A stretch of 64,000 bases of DNA from contig NZ_BMQY01000004.1 of assembly GCF_014648355.1 (NCBI RefSeq), positions 643,571-707,570 of the forward strand, read 5' to 3'. The translations under genes were made by a program, and so were the position numbers. Below, in pieces: positions 1-8,745 of this stretch. The stretch's first letter is position 1. Every line of letters starts with the position of its first letter. This DNA comes from Couchioplanes azureus. Lineage in GTDB: Bacteria > Actinomycetota > Actinomycetes > Mycobacteriales > Micromonosporaceae. The notes under the pieces are model-generated. The model was not told the origin of the DNA. It did not search any database and worked only from the letters and a program-made list of their open reading frames with translations.

Positions 1-3000
1 TCGAAGAGCTCGCCCCACCCGGCCGTGCGCTGGATCTGCGCCAGGCCCAGGTGCTGGTGCTCCAGCAGGGCGGACTGCTCGTCCTGGAAGCGGGCCAGCA
101 CCTGCGCCAGGGACTCCTCCGAGCGCCACCGCAGGCGCACCGGCAGGGTGTTGATGAGCAGGCCGACCAGGGCCTGCACGCCGGCGACCTCGGCGTGCCG
201 GCCGGAGACGGTGCTGCCGAAGACGACGTCCTCGCGGCCGAGGAGGCGGCCCAGCAGCAGCCCCCACGCGCCGTGCACGACGGTGCTGGCGGTCAGGCCG
301 CGTTCCCGGGCCCGGGCGGCGAGGCCGGCGGTCAGCGCCGCGGGCAGCTCGATGCGCAGCTGTTCCGGCTTCGGCGGGGCGGCCCCGGCCTCGGCCGGCA
401 CCAGCCGGGTCGGCCCGTCCAGCCCGGCGAGCGCCGCGCGCCAGGCGTCCTGGGCGGCGCCGGCGTCGCGGCTGCCGAGCCAGCCGAAGTAGTCGCGGTA
501 CAGGGCGTCGCGGCCGGCGGGCAGCTCGCCGCGGACTCCGTCGAGCAGCTCCCGCATCATGATGGACACCGACCAGCCGTCGACCACGATGTGGTGCACG
601 GTGAGCACGAGCCGGTGCCGGTCGGCCCCGAGGCGGACGAGCGCCGCCCGCAGCAGCGGCGGACGAGCCAGGTCGAAGCCGTTCGCGCGCTCCTGGGCGG
701 CGACCTGCGCCGCCTTCACCGGCCGCTCGGCCGGGGCGGCGCCGGTCAGGTCGACGGCGCGCCACGGCACGTCGACGTGGCCCGCGATGACCTGGACGAC
801 CTGACCACCGGCGCGCTGGCGGAAGCCGGCGCGCAGCAGCGGGTGCCGGTCGAGCAGCCCCTGTACCGAACGGTGCACCGCATCGGCGTCGACGTCGCCG
901 AGCAGGTCGACGGTCTGCTGGACGGCGTAGACGTCGGCCGCCGCGTCGTCGTAGGAGGCGTGGAAGAAGAACCCCTCCTGCAGCGGGGTGGCGGGGAGCA
1001 CGTCACACAGGCCGGGCACCGCGGCCGTGAACTCGGCGCGCTCGGCCGGGTCGAGGGTGACCAGGGAGAACGCGGCGGGGCTGGCCGCCGCCCCGGGCCG
1101 CACCGAGCCGGCCACCGCGGCCAGCGCGGCGACGGTGCGGTGCCGGAACACGTCGCGCGGGGTGATCGCCAGGCCGGCCTCGCGAGCGCTGTTGACCAGC
1201 GCGATCGCGACGATGCTGTCGCCGCCGAGGGAGAAGAAGCTGTCGTGCACGCCGACCGCGGGCAGGTGGAGCACCTCGGCGAAGAGGGCGGCCAGCGTGT
1301 GCTCGGCGGGGGTGCTCGGCGCGGCATCGCCGGCGAGCGCCGTCCAGTCCGGGGCCGGCAGCGCGGCGGTGTCGAGCTTGCCGTTGGGGGTGAGCGGCAG
1401 CGGCCCGTCCACCGCGACGATCACCGACGGCACCATGTACTCCGGCAGGACGGCCGCGGCGTGGGCCCGCAGCGGCCCGGGGTCGAGGTCGCCGCCGGCC
1501 GGCGTGACGTAGGCGACGAGGCGCTTGACCCGGCGGTGGTCCTCGGCCGCCACGACCGCGGCCTGGGCGACCGCCGGGTGTCGCATGAGGACGCTGGCCA
1601 CCTCGCCCGGCTCGATCCGGAATCCGCGGATCTTGATCTGGTGGTCGGCCCGGCCGAGGAAGTCGAGGTTGCCGTCGGCACGCCAGCGGGCCCGGTCGCC
1701 GGTACGGTACATCCGGCTGCCCGGAGCACCGTACGGGTCCGCGACGAAGCGCTCCGCGGTCAGCCCGGGCCGTCCGCGGTAGCCGCGGGCCAGGCCGCGC
1801 CCGCCCACGTACAGTTCGCCCTCCACACCGACGCCGACCGGGCGCAGCGCCGAGTCGAGGACGTAGCAGCGGGTGTTCGGGTCGGGCACCCCGATCGGCA
1901 CGGGCCCGCTCCAGCCGGGCTGCGCGGTCCACAGCGTCGAGTTGACCGTCGCCTCGGTGAGCCCGTAGGCCGCCACCACCCGCAGCCGCTGCGCCCAGCG
2001 GGCGATCAGCTCGGTCGGAACGGTCTCCGTGCCCACGACGAGCACCGCCCCGTCGGGCAGGGCGCAGTCCGCGGGCAGCGCCGCCACCAGCGACGGCGGC
2101 AGGATCATGTGGGTGGCGCCGTGCTCGGTGACGTAGTCGGTGAGCGCCGCACCGGCCACCCGGCGCTCGGTGGGGACGACGATCACCCGGCCGCCGACGC
2201 ACAGCGACATGCACAGGTCCCAGACCGCCACGTCGAAGCCGACCGAGGCGAACTGCACCACCCGGCTGGCGGCATCGACGCCGAGACGGTCCACGGCGGT
2301 CGCGATGAGGCTGCCGATGCCCTCGTGGGAGACGACGACGCCCTTGGGCCGGCCGGTGGAGCCGGAGGTGTAGATGACGTAGGCCGCGTGGTGCAGTCCG
2401 ATCGGAAGGTCCAGGTCGCGGTCGCCGGCCGCGGCCAGCTCGGCACCGGCCTCGTCCAGCAGCAGCCGGTCTCCGGGCAGGTCGGCGAGCGGGGCCGCCA
2501 GCTCCGCGGTCGAGACGACGAGCCGGGCGCCGGAGTCGGCGAGCATGAAGCCGATCCGGTCGGCCGGGTGGTCGGCGTCGAGCGGCAGGTACGCCGCTCC
2601 CGCCTTCATCACCGCGAGCAGCGCCACCACCAGGTCGGCCGAGCGGGGCAGCGCCACGGCCACCACGTCCTCGGGGCCGACACCGCGGCCGCGCAGCACC
2701 CGGGCCAGGCGGTTCGCCGCCGCGTCGAGTTCGGCGTACGAGAGCTGCTCGGCTTCGCACACCACGGCGACGGCATGCGGGGTGCGGGCCGCCTGCGCCT
2801 CGACCGCGGCCGGCCACGTCACCTCGGCGACCTCCCGCTCGGCCGTGCCGAAGCGCTCGAGCACGAGCCGCCGCTGCTCGCCGTCGAGGAGGTCGATGGT
2901 GCCGACCGGGCGATCCGGGTGGGTCGCGATCGCGTCGAGGACGGCGAGGAACCGGCGCTCGTGCTCGGTGAGCTCCTCCGGGCCGCACACCGAGGCGTCG

Positions 3001-4187
3001 GCGTCGAGGTACACCCGCAGGCTCCGCCCGTCGGCGGAGGCCTCGACCGAGATGGACAGGTCGGTCACCGGCCCCTGCCACAGGATGTGCCCGCTGACCT
3101 CGTGGTCGCCGAGCCGCAGGTCCTGGTCGAACGAGATGATGTTGATGCTGGGACCGGCGAGCTCGGCGATGCCGTCGGCGAGGCCCAGGTCGCGGGCCAG
3201 GTCCTCGCCCCGGTAACGGGAGTGCGCGGTGAGTCCCGCCACCTCGCTCGCCACCGAGGCCAGCAGCTCGGCCGGGGTGGTGCCGGGGCGTACGGTCACC
3301 CGCAGCGGCAGCACGTTGGACACCATGCCGGGCACGTCGCGCAGCTGGGCGTCCACCCGGCCCGTGACGGGCAACGCGAGGACGACGTCCTGCGCTCCGG
3401 TGGCGCGGTGCAGGTAGACGGCGACGGCCGCGATGGCCACCCGGGACACCCGGGTGCCGGCGTGGGCCGCCGCCTTGTGCAGCCGGGCGGTCTCGTCCGG
3501 GCCGAGCTGCACGACGCGGCGCTCGATCCGGCTGACCGGCTCCGCCGCGCGGGTGAGCAGCCGGGCCGGCTCCGGCCGGTCCGCGAACCGGCGGTGCCAG
3601 TAGTCCCGGTCGGCCCGGTAGCGCTCCGAGGTCCGGTACGCGGCGTCGCTGTCGGCCAGGCGCTCCAAGGACCACGCCTCGCGCAGGGAACCGGCGACGC
3701 CGGTGGTGTAGGCCTCGGCGACCCGCCGGCTGATCAGCGCTCCGCCGTAGCCGTCCATGACGAGGTGGTGATAGCGCTGGTACCAGAGCACACGGTCGGC
3801 GGCCAGTCGGAGAATCGCGTGGCCGAACAGCGGGCCCCGGCCGAGGTCGGTGACCTGCTCGCGGTCCGCACGCATCCACGCCGCGGCGGCCGCGTCGGGC
3901 TCCGGCTCGGCCGCGAGGTCGACGACGGGCAGCGGCCAGTCCCCCGGCGCCCCGGCGATCTGGCGGGGCTTGCCGTCCGGCCCGGCGGCGAACCGCACGT
4001 GCAGGCATGCCGCCTGGTCGACCACCTGGCGCACGGCGGCGGCCAGGCGGTCGACGTCGACGTCGCCACGGAGCTCCAGGAAGCGGGCGATGTTGTAGAC
4101 AGGGTTCTCCGGGTCGATCTGCTGCGCCAGCCAGATACCCGCCTGTGCATCGGTCAGGGGCGCGCCGGCCCCGGTACCACCGAACAT
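1..4187 (-). CDS. EntF-like non-ribosomal peptide synthetase, siderophore assembly (3' end beyond window)
   Basis: This NRPS reads C-A-T-C in the visible part. The first condensation domain has YHHLVMDGYGG near residue 140. The adenylation domain has YTSGSTGRPKG near residue 600. The carrier domain has FFSLGGDSI near residue 983, with the phosphopantetheine serine. A second condensation domain has HHIVVDGWS near residue 1197, and the frame stays open to base 1. The first C domain resembles E. coli EntF, including the WYQRYHHL segment. The A5 motif reads AYGLTE rather than YGPTE. The ATG at 4187 follows a purine-rich AAGGAAAGG. It is third in an operon with a siderophore-binding lipoprotein and an N-monooxygenase, so it most likely builds a hydroxamate peptide siderophore. 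The substrate cannot be assigned from this sequence alone. Confidence 0.93.
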   Translation of the reverse strand, partial: MFGGTGAGAPLTDAQAGIWLAQQIDPENPVYNIARFLELRGDVDVDRLAAAVRQVVDQAACLHVRFAAGPDGKPRQIAGAPGDWPLPVVDLAAEPEPDAAAAAWMRADREQVTDLGRGPLFGHAILRLAADRVLWYQRYHHLVMDGYGGALISRRVAEAYTTGVAGSLREAWSLERLADSDAAYRTSERYRADRDYWHRRFADRPEPARLLTRAAEPVSRIERRVVQLGPDETARLHKAAAHAGTRVSRVAIAAVAVYLHRATGAQDVVLALPVTGRVDAQLRDVPGMVSNVLPLRVTVRPGTTPAELLASVASEVAGLTAHSRYRGEDLARDLGLADGIAELAGPSINIISFDQDLRLGDHEVSGHILWQGPVTDLSISVEASADGRSLRVYLDADASVCGPEELTEHERRFLAVLDAIATHPDRPVGTIDLLDGEQRRLVLERFGTAEREVAEVTWPAAVEAQAARTPHAVAVVCEAEQLSYAELDAAANRLARVLRGRGVGPEDVVAVALPRSADLVVALLAVMKAGAAYLPLDADHPADRIGFMLADSGARLVVSTAELAAPLADLPGDRLLLDEAGAELAAAGDRDLDLPIGLHHAAYVIYTSGSTGRPKGVVVSHEGIGSLIATAVDRLGVDAASRVVQFASVGFDVAVWDLCMSLCVGGRVIVVPTERRVAGAALTDYVTEHGATHMILPPSLVAALPADCALPDGAVLVVGTETVPTELIARWAQRLRVVAAYGLTEATVNSTLWTAQPGWSGPVPIGVPDPNTRCYVLDSALRPVGVGVEGELYVGGRGLARGYRGRPGLTAERFVADPYGAPGSRMYRTGDRARWRADGNLDFLGRADHQIKIRGFRIEPGEVASVLMRHPAVAQAAVVAAEDHRRVKRLVAYVTPAGGDLDPGPLRAHAAAVLPEYMVPSVIVAVDGPLPLTPNGKLDTAALPAPDWTALAGDAAPSTPAEHTLAALFAEVLHLPAVGVHDSFFSLGGDSIVAIALVNSAREAGLAITPRDVFRHRTVAALAAVAGSVRPGAAASPAAFSLVTLDPAERAEFTAAVPGLCDVLPATPLQEGFFFHASYDDAAADVYAVQQTVDLLGDVDADAVHRSVQGLLDRHPLLRAGFRQRAGGQVVQVIAGHVDVPWRAVDLTGAAPAERPVKAAQVAAQERANGFDLARPPLLRAALVRLGADRHRLVLTVHHIVVDGWSVSIMMRELLDGVRGELPAGRDALYRDYFGWLGSRDAGAAQDAWRAALAGLDGPTRLVPAEAGAAPPKPEQLRIELPAALTAGLAARARERGLTASTVVHGAWGLLLGRLLGREDVVFGSTVSGRHAEVAGVQALVGLLINTLPVRLRWRSEESLAQVLARFQDEQSALLEHQHLGLAQIQRTAGWGELF

Positions 4188-4241
4188 CGTCGAGATGCCT
4201 TTCCTTGCCACTGTCACTGGAGCCCGGTCGGAGTGCTGGTG

Positions 4242-5282
4242 CTACTTCTTGGCGGTCAGCATCGGCACCACCTGGTCGACGGCGTACGGGATGCTCAGCA
4301 CGGTGTTGAACGCCATGGCGGCGCCGACCGGCGGGGTCTCGTAAGGCAGGTAGACGTCCCGGCCCTCCTGGGCGACCTTCAGCTTGCTGTAGAGCTTGTC
4401 GGCCTTGATCTGCTGCGCGGCCGCGTCGTCGGGGACCAGCCACATGAGCCGGTCGACGTCGACGATGTCCAGCCGTTCGAAGCTGAAGTCCGCCACGTTC
4501 TTGGTGCCGACGGCCTCGCGGAACTTCGGCGAGACGGTGAAGCCCAGCTCGGAGAGGAACATCATCTTCGGGTCGTTCGGGGAGAAGACCGAGTACGTGC
4601 CGGCCTGGTACACCTCGGCCACCGCGGCGGTCTTCCCGGCGAACTCGGGGTGCGCCTTGCGGGCCTCGGCGAAGCGCTTGCCGACCGCGTCGATCAGCTC
4701 GTTGGCCTTGGCCTCCTTGCCGAGGGCCTTACCGATCACCCTGGTCATGTCCTGCCACGGGGCCTGGTAGTCCTCGAACTTCTTCGGCTGGCCCACGACG
4801 GGGGCGAGCTTCGACAGCTTGTCGTGCTGTTCCTTCTTCATGCCGGAGTACTGGGCGATGATCAGGTCCGGCTTGAGCGCGGCGATCTTCTCGAGGTTGT
4901 ACTCGTCGCGCTCACCGACGATCTCCGGCTTGGTGTCGCCCCACAGCGGCTGCGCCCAGGGCCACTTGCCGTACGGCTTCTCCTTGAACCAGTCCACCAC
5001 CCCGACCGGCTTCACGCCCAGCGCCAGGACCGCGTCCTGGTCGCTGAGGCCGAGCGTGACGACGCGCTGGGGCTCCGCCTTGATCTCGGCGGTGCCGTGC
5101 TTGTGCTCGATGCTCACCGGGAACGCACCGCTCGCGCCGGTCGCGCCGGTCGCACCGCCGCTCTTGGACTCGGCGTTCGCTCCGCCGCAGGCGGTGAGCG
5201 CCAGAGCGGAGACCAGGGCGACGGCCGGCAGAGCCGCGCGCAAGCGTCTGGCCGGACGCAGGAAACCGGGCAATATGGACAT
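4242..5282 (-). CDS. iron-siderophore ABC transporter substrate-binding lipoprotein (FepB/FecB-like)
   Basis: This is a 346-residue class III periplasmic-binding-type protein that would capture ferric siderophore at the outer face of the membrane for an ABC importer. A signal peptide runs to a lipobox (ALTAC, Cys32), so the mature protein should be lipid-anchored. The body carries the typical start of the fold, with VVTLGLSDQDAVLALGVKPVG, and an ending that positions a helical backbone between two lobes. The start at 5282 is preceded by GAAAGG. A longer reading frame extends upstream but lacks the signal peptide at its N-terminus. It lies 49 bases after the N-monooxygenase and 54 bases before the NRPS, so uptake and synthesis are co-transcribed. 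No permease or ATPase gene is visible in the window. Confidence 0.93.
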   Translation of the reverse strand: MSILPGFLRPARRLRAALPAVALVSALALTACGGANAESKSGGATGATGASGAFPVSIEHKHGTAEIKAEPQRVVTLGLSDQDAVLALGVKPVGVVDWFKEKPYGKWPWAQPLWGDTKPEIVGERDEYNLEKIAALKPDLIIAQYSGMKKEQHDKLSKLAPVVGQPKKFEDYQAPWQDMTRVIGKALGKEAKANELIDAVGKRFAEARKAHPEFAGKTAAVAEVYQAGTYSVFSPNDPKMMFLSELGFTVSPKFREAVGTKNVADFSFERLDIVDVDRLMWLVPDDAAAQQIKADKLYSKLKVAQEGRDVYLPYETPPVGAAMAFNTVLSIPYAVDQVVPMLTAKK

Positions 5283-5331
5283 GGGTATGCCTTTCACGGA
5301 GTTTGAAGGAAAGGTGGAACGGCTCGTGCCC

Positions 5332-6684
5332 CTACCGGGCGGCGCTGACCTCTTCGACGGCGGCGTGCGCCGCGACGTCGGGACGGCCCTTGTCGATGAC
5401 CGACTGGAGGATCTCGCCGACCCGCAGGGCGGTGTTCGACAGCAGCGAGGAGGTGATGCCGTGCGTGTGCTCGGTGGCGCCCTGCAGGTACACGCCGCAG
5501 CGCAGCTCGGGTGAGGTGGTGACCCGGTAGTCGCGGCCGATCCGGGGACGCCCCTGCGCGTCGCGGTGGCAGTAGGGCTCGACGCCGGGCAGCAACCGCA
5601 GCGGGTCGGCGGCGCGGTAACCGGTCGCGAAGACCACGGCGTCCGCGTCGAGTTCCGTCTGCTCGCCGGTGACCAGGGACTCGACGACGGTCCGCACGCC
5701 GGTCGGCGTCTCGGAGAGCTGCGCGAGGCGGGCGGTGTTGAAGATCCGCAGCCGCTCGGCCCCGAGCACCTTCTCCCGGTAGAGCCGGGCGTAGAGGTCC
5801 TCGATGAGGTCCATGTCCACCACGGCATAGTTGGTGTTGCCGTGGTAGGCCATCAACCGCTGCTTGATCTCGCTCGGCGCCGCGAAGTAGTCGTCGACCG
5901 CCGCCGGGTCGAAGATGCGGTTGGCGAACGGGCTGTCGTCGGCGGGGCTGTAGCCGTACCGGGCGAAGACCGCGCAGACCTCGGCCTGGGGGAAGCGGTC
6001 GTGCAGGTGCGCGACGGTCTCCGCGGCGCTCTGACCGGCGCCTACCACGACGAACCGCGCCGGGGCGTCGACGGGCAGCTCGGCGGCCCGGAAGAGCAGG
6101 TCACGGTTGTGCCAGACCCGCGCGGACGCGCTGACCCCCTCCGGCAGGTGCGGCAGCAGGCCCGTGGCGACCAGCACGTTGCGCGCCCGGTACGACACGG
6201 TCTCGCCCGAGCCGGTCTGGCGGGCGGTGACGTCAAGGTAGACGATCGCGCCGTCGCGGACGACGGGCCGCACCTCGACGACCTCGTGCCCGTACGTGAC
6301 CAGGTCGTCGACCTTCGCGGCCGCCCACTCGAAGTAGTCGTGGAACTCGACCCGCAGCGGGAAGAGGCTCTTGTGGTTGATGAAGTCGACGAGCCGGTCC
6401 TTGCTCTGCAGGTAGCAGAGGAAGCTGAACTCGCTGGCCGGATTCCGCAGCGTCACCAGGTCCTTGAGGAAGGACACCTGCATCGTCGCGTCCTCGATGA
6501 GCATGCCACGGTGCCAGCCGAACCGCGGCTGCCGCTCGAGGAAGTGGGCCGTCACCGCCCGCTCCATGCCGGCCGTCGCGTTGTACTCGGTGAGCGCGAT
6601 CGCCATCGCCAGGTTCGAGGGACCGAACCCGATGCCGACGAGGTCGAATACGGGAAGATCATCGCCTGCAAGATCGTGTGACAT
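5332..6684 (-). CDS. L-ornithine/L-lysine N-monooxygenase (SidA/IucD/PvdA family)
   Basis: This 450-residue flavin enzyme would hydroxylate the side-chain amine of ornithine or lysine using NADPH and O2, the first step to a hydroxamate ligand. The FAD-binding motif is GIGFGPSN at residues 17-24. An NADPH-binding segment VVGAGQSAAE lies in the middle, and the family ATGYR motif lies near residue 350. The length is normal for SidA/PvdA enzymes. It is the first gene of the minus-strand siderophore operon, with an iron box about 130 bases upstream. The divergent formyltransferase favours ornithine as substrate, giving N5-formyl-N5-hydroxyornithine, but lysine cannot be excluded. Confidence 0.92.
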   Translation of the reverse strand: MSHDLAGDDLPVFDLVGIGFGPSNLAMAIALTEYNATAGMERAVTAHFLERQPRFGWHRGMLIEDATMQVSFLKDLVTLRNPASEFSFLCYLQSKDRLVDFINHKSLFPLRVEFHDYFEWAAAKVDDLVTYGHEVVEVRPVVRDGAIVYLDVTARQTGSGETVSYRARNVLVATGLLPHLPEGVSASARVWHNRDLLFRAAELPVDAPARFVVVGAGQSAAETVAHLHDRFPQAEVCAVFARYGYSPADDSPFANRIFDPAAVDDYFAAPSEIKQRLMAYHGNTNYAVVDMDLIEDLYARLYREKVLGAERLRIFNTARLAQLSETPTGVRTVVESLVTGEQTELDADAVVFATGYRAADPLRLLPGVEPYCHRDAQGRPRIGRDYRVTTSPELRCGVYLQGATEHTHGITSSLLSNTALRVGEILQSVIDKGRPDVAAHAAVEEVSAAR

Positions 6685-6810
6685 GTCCGTCCCATCGCGC
6701 GGGCTGGCCGCTGGTCAAGCCGGTCGGGGAACCCGCCGTCACGGCGGGGAAGCATAGGTCAGCGGGTGTCCGGCGGACGCCGGTACACCACTGTGGAGAC
6801 CCTTCGAAGG

Positions 6811-6834
6811 TGGCCTTAGGCTAACCTAACCTAA
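6811..6834. promoter_or_regulatory. iron box (IdeR/DmdR1-type operator), possibly two overlapping sites
   Basis: The segment 6816-6834 reads TTAGGCTAACCTAACCTAA and matches 16 of 19 positions of the actinobacterial IdeR/DmdR consensus TTAGGTTAGGCTAACCTAA. In a shifted register, 6816-6829 matches the last 14 consensus bases exactly. It lies upstream of the minus-strand siderophore operon. The expected behaviour is repression by the Fe2+-bound regulator. Confidence 0.75.
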
Positions 6835-6903
6835 CTTGTAACACCAATGACAGGGGGGTGACCCACGACTCGACCACCCGCGAGGGGGGTCGCGTTGCGG
6901 GTG

Positions 6904-6922
6904 TTAGGTAAGGCTTGCTTTA
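6904..6922. promoter_or_regulatory. second, weaker iron box upstream of the formyltransferase
   Basis: TTAGGTAAGGCTTGCTTTA matches 14 of 19 positions of the IdeR/DmdR consensus and lies 38 bases before the formyltransferase start. With the box at 6811-6834 it would place both divergent siderophore transcripts under iron control. Confidence 0.55.
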
Positions 6923-6959
6923 CTACAGCGCAACCAGCACCGCCACAAGGAGGAACGTC

Positions 6960-7907
6960 ATGCGGGTCATCATGTTCGGCTACCAGACCTGGGGGCACCG
7001 GACGTTGCAGGCGCTCCTCGACTCGGAGCACGAGGTTCCGCTCGTCGTCACGCACCCGAAGAGCGACCACGCCTACGAGAAGATCTGGAACGACTCCGTC
7101 GCCGACCTGGCGCAGGAGCACGGCGTGCCGGTGCTGATCCGCAACCGCCCCGACGACGAGGAGCTGATGAGCGCCCTCAAGGAGGCGGCACCGGACGTCA
7201 TCGTGGCGACCAACTGGCGGACCTGGATCCCCCCGCAGATCTTCAACCTGCCGACCCGGGGCACGCTCAACGTCCACGACTCACTGCTGCCCGCCTACGC
7301 CGGTTTCTCGCCCCTGATCTGGGCGCTCATCAACGGCGAGAAGGAGGTCGGCGTCACCGCCCACATGATGAACGACGAGCTGGACGCCGGTGACATCGTC
7401 CTGCAGCGCGCGGTACCCGTCGGCCCGGCCGACACCGCGACGGACCTGTTCCACAAGACCCTGGAACTGTTCGGCCCCATCACCGTCGACGGCCTGGCAC
7501 TGATCGCCTCCGGCCGTACCGACTGGGTCAAGCAGGACCGGTCCAAGGCCAGCTTCTTCCACAAGCGCTCCACCGAGGACATCCGCATCGACTGGAACTG
7601 GCCGGCGGAGGACCTGGAGCGTCTGGTCCGCGCCCAGTCCGCCCCGTACCCGAGCGCCTTCACCTACCACCGCGGCCAGCAGCTGGACATCCTCGCCGCC
7701 GCGGTGTCGCAGGGACGCTACGGCGGAACCCCCGGGCGCATCTTCTACCGGGAGGGCGACGCGGTCGTCGTCGTCGCCGGGGCCGACGCACGGACCGGCC
7801 GCAACCACGGGCTGGCCATCAAGCGGGTACGCACCCACGACGGCCGGGAGCTCCCCGCGGCGGAGTACTTCACCGCGATGGGCGGCTACCTCACCAACCA
7901 GCCGTAA
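6960..7907 (+). CDS. N5-hydroxyornithine formyltransferase (methionyl-tRNA formyltransferase-like)
   Basis: This 315-residue enzyme belongs to the N10-formyltetrahydrofolate formyltransferase family. The catalytic triad of the family is recognisable: Asn104 and His106 in LNVHDSLLPAYAG, and Asp142 in DELDAGD. A C-terminal FMT-like domain follows. The ATG at 6960 has a strong AAGGAGG; the reading frame also opens further upstream, but that region overlaps the iron box and lacks a ribosome site. It sits divergent from the N-monooxygenase with iron boxes between them. This is the arrangement of formyl-hydroxyornithine siderophore clusters (coelichelin, foroxymithine type), so a siderophore role is favoured over initiator-tRNA formylation. 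Confidence 0.9.
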   Translation: MRVIMFGYQTWGHRTLQALLDSEHEVPLVVTHPKSDHAYEKIWNDSVADLAQEHGVPVLIRNRPDDEELMSALKEAAPDVIVATNWRTWIPPQIFNLPTRGTLNVHDSLLPAYAGFSPLIWALINGEKEVGVTAHMMNDELDAGDIVLQRAVPVGPADTATDLFHKTLELFGPITVDGLALIASGRTDWVKQDRSKASFFHKRSTEDIRIDWNWPAEDLERLVRAQSAPYPSAFTYHRGQQLDILAAAVSQGRYGGTPGRIFYREGDAVVVVAGADARTGRNHGLAIKRVRTHDGRELPAAEYFTAMGGYLTNQP

Positions 7908-7935
7908 CGCGCCCGACCCGCCGGGCGCACCGGAC

Positions 7936-7959
7936 GGGGTGGCGGCAGGCCGCCGCCCC
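7936..7959 (+). terminator. GC-rich hairpin after the formyltransferase
   Basis: An 11-base arm (7936-7946) pairs with 7949-7959 with one G-T wobble, starting 28 bases after the stop codon. There is no T tract, so it is a candidate transcription-stop or mRNA-stabilising hairpin only. Confidence 0.35.
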
Positions 7960-8090
7960 ACCGGAGCGTCACCGTGCTGGCACCTCGGTTGCACCCGGCG
8001 GAACCAGTCGGTCCGGCCGTCGCCGCCGATAGTGGAGAAGACAACGGCGTGATTCACGCCATACGGATCTCCACAGGTAAGGGGTCGAGC

Positions 8091-8474
8091 ATGCTGGCAA
8101 TGGTCGTCGACGATTCCCGCGCGATGCGGGCCATCCTGCGCCGTCTCCTCGCCGCCACCGGCTGCGAGGTCGTCGAGGCCGACAACGGCCGTAGCGCTTT
8201 GGACGCCCTCAACACCATGGAGACCATCCCCGACTTGGCCCTGGTCGACTGGAACATGCCCGAGGTGAACGGCCTGGAGTTCATCGGCGCCGTACGGGCC
8301 CAGCCGCAGCTGCGCGACATCACCCTGATGATGGTCACCACCGAGAGCGACCCCCGGCAGATCGTCAAGGCGATGGCCGCCGGCGCCCACGAATACATCA
8401 TCAAGCCGTTCACCGCCGACGTGATCACCGACAAGCTGTCGTTCCTGGGGCTGCTGAACCGCGCCGCGGCCTAG
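8091..8474 (+). CDS. CheY-like single-domain response regulator
   Basis: This is a 127-residue receiver domain with no output domain. The acidic pair is Asp7-Asp8, the phospho-acceptor is Asp53 in LALVDWNMPEVNG, the switch Thr is in MVTTESD near residue 83, and Lys105 is in IIKPF. The ATG at 8091 follows AAGGGG; in-frame sequence upstream does not resemble the family. It acts either as a diffusible phospho-relay protein or on a flagellar switch. No histidine kinase or chemotaxis gene is adjacent, so the partner is unknown. Confidence 0.88.
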   Translation: MLAMVVDDSRAMRAILRRLLAATGCEVVEADNGRSALDALNTMETIPDLALVDWNMPEVNGLEFIGAVRAQPQLRDITLMMVTTESDPRQIVKAMAAGAHEYIIKPFTADVITDKLSFLGLLNRAAA

Positions 8475-8602
8475 CTAGCTCCGGCCGCCCACGAGGACGC
8501 CCGCGGTCCGGAGTCCGCGCCGATCGTTGCGACGCGAACGCCAGGCCGCCGGCCGTCGACCCGCTCGGCGCAGCGCGGGCCGGCGGCGCTCCTCAATGTG
8601 CG

Positions 8603-8722
8603 GCCCCGCGACCGCAGGCCGGCAAGCCGCGGGCTTGTCGCCCCGCGACCGCGGGCTTGTCGCCCCGCGACCGCGGGCTTGTCGCCCCGCGACGGCGGGC
8701 TTGCGGCCGCGCGACCGCGCCG
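8603..8722. repeat. 22-bp GC-rich tandem repeat, about 3.5 copies
   Basis: Near-identical 22-base units begin at 8641, 8663 and 8685, with degraded partial copies on both sides. They fill most of the gap between the convergent cheY-like and helY genes. No reading frame is supported here. Confidence 0.75.
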
Positions 8723-8745
8723 GGCGGGCCGGGGAGGGCCGGCGG

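Noticed and set aside
51..5306. 1751-codon open reading frame on the plus strand opposite the siderophore genes
   Set aside because: It lies antisense to the NRPS and lipoprotein, has no family-like motif and is rich in Arg, Gly and Val. Such shadows are expected at very high GC when the real gene uses GC-ending codons.
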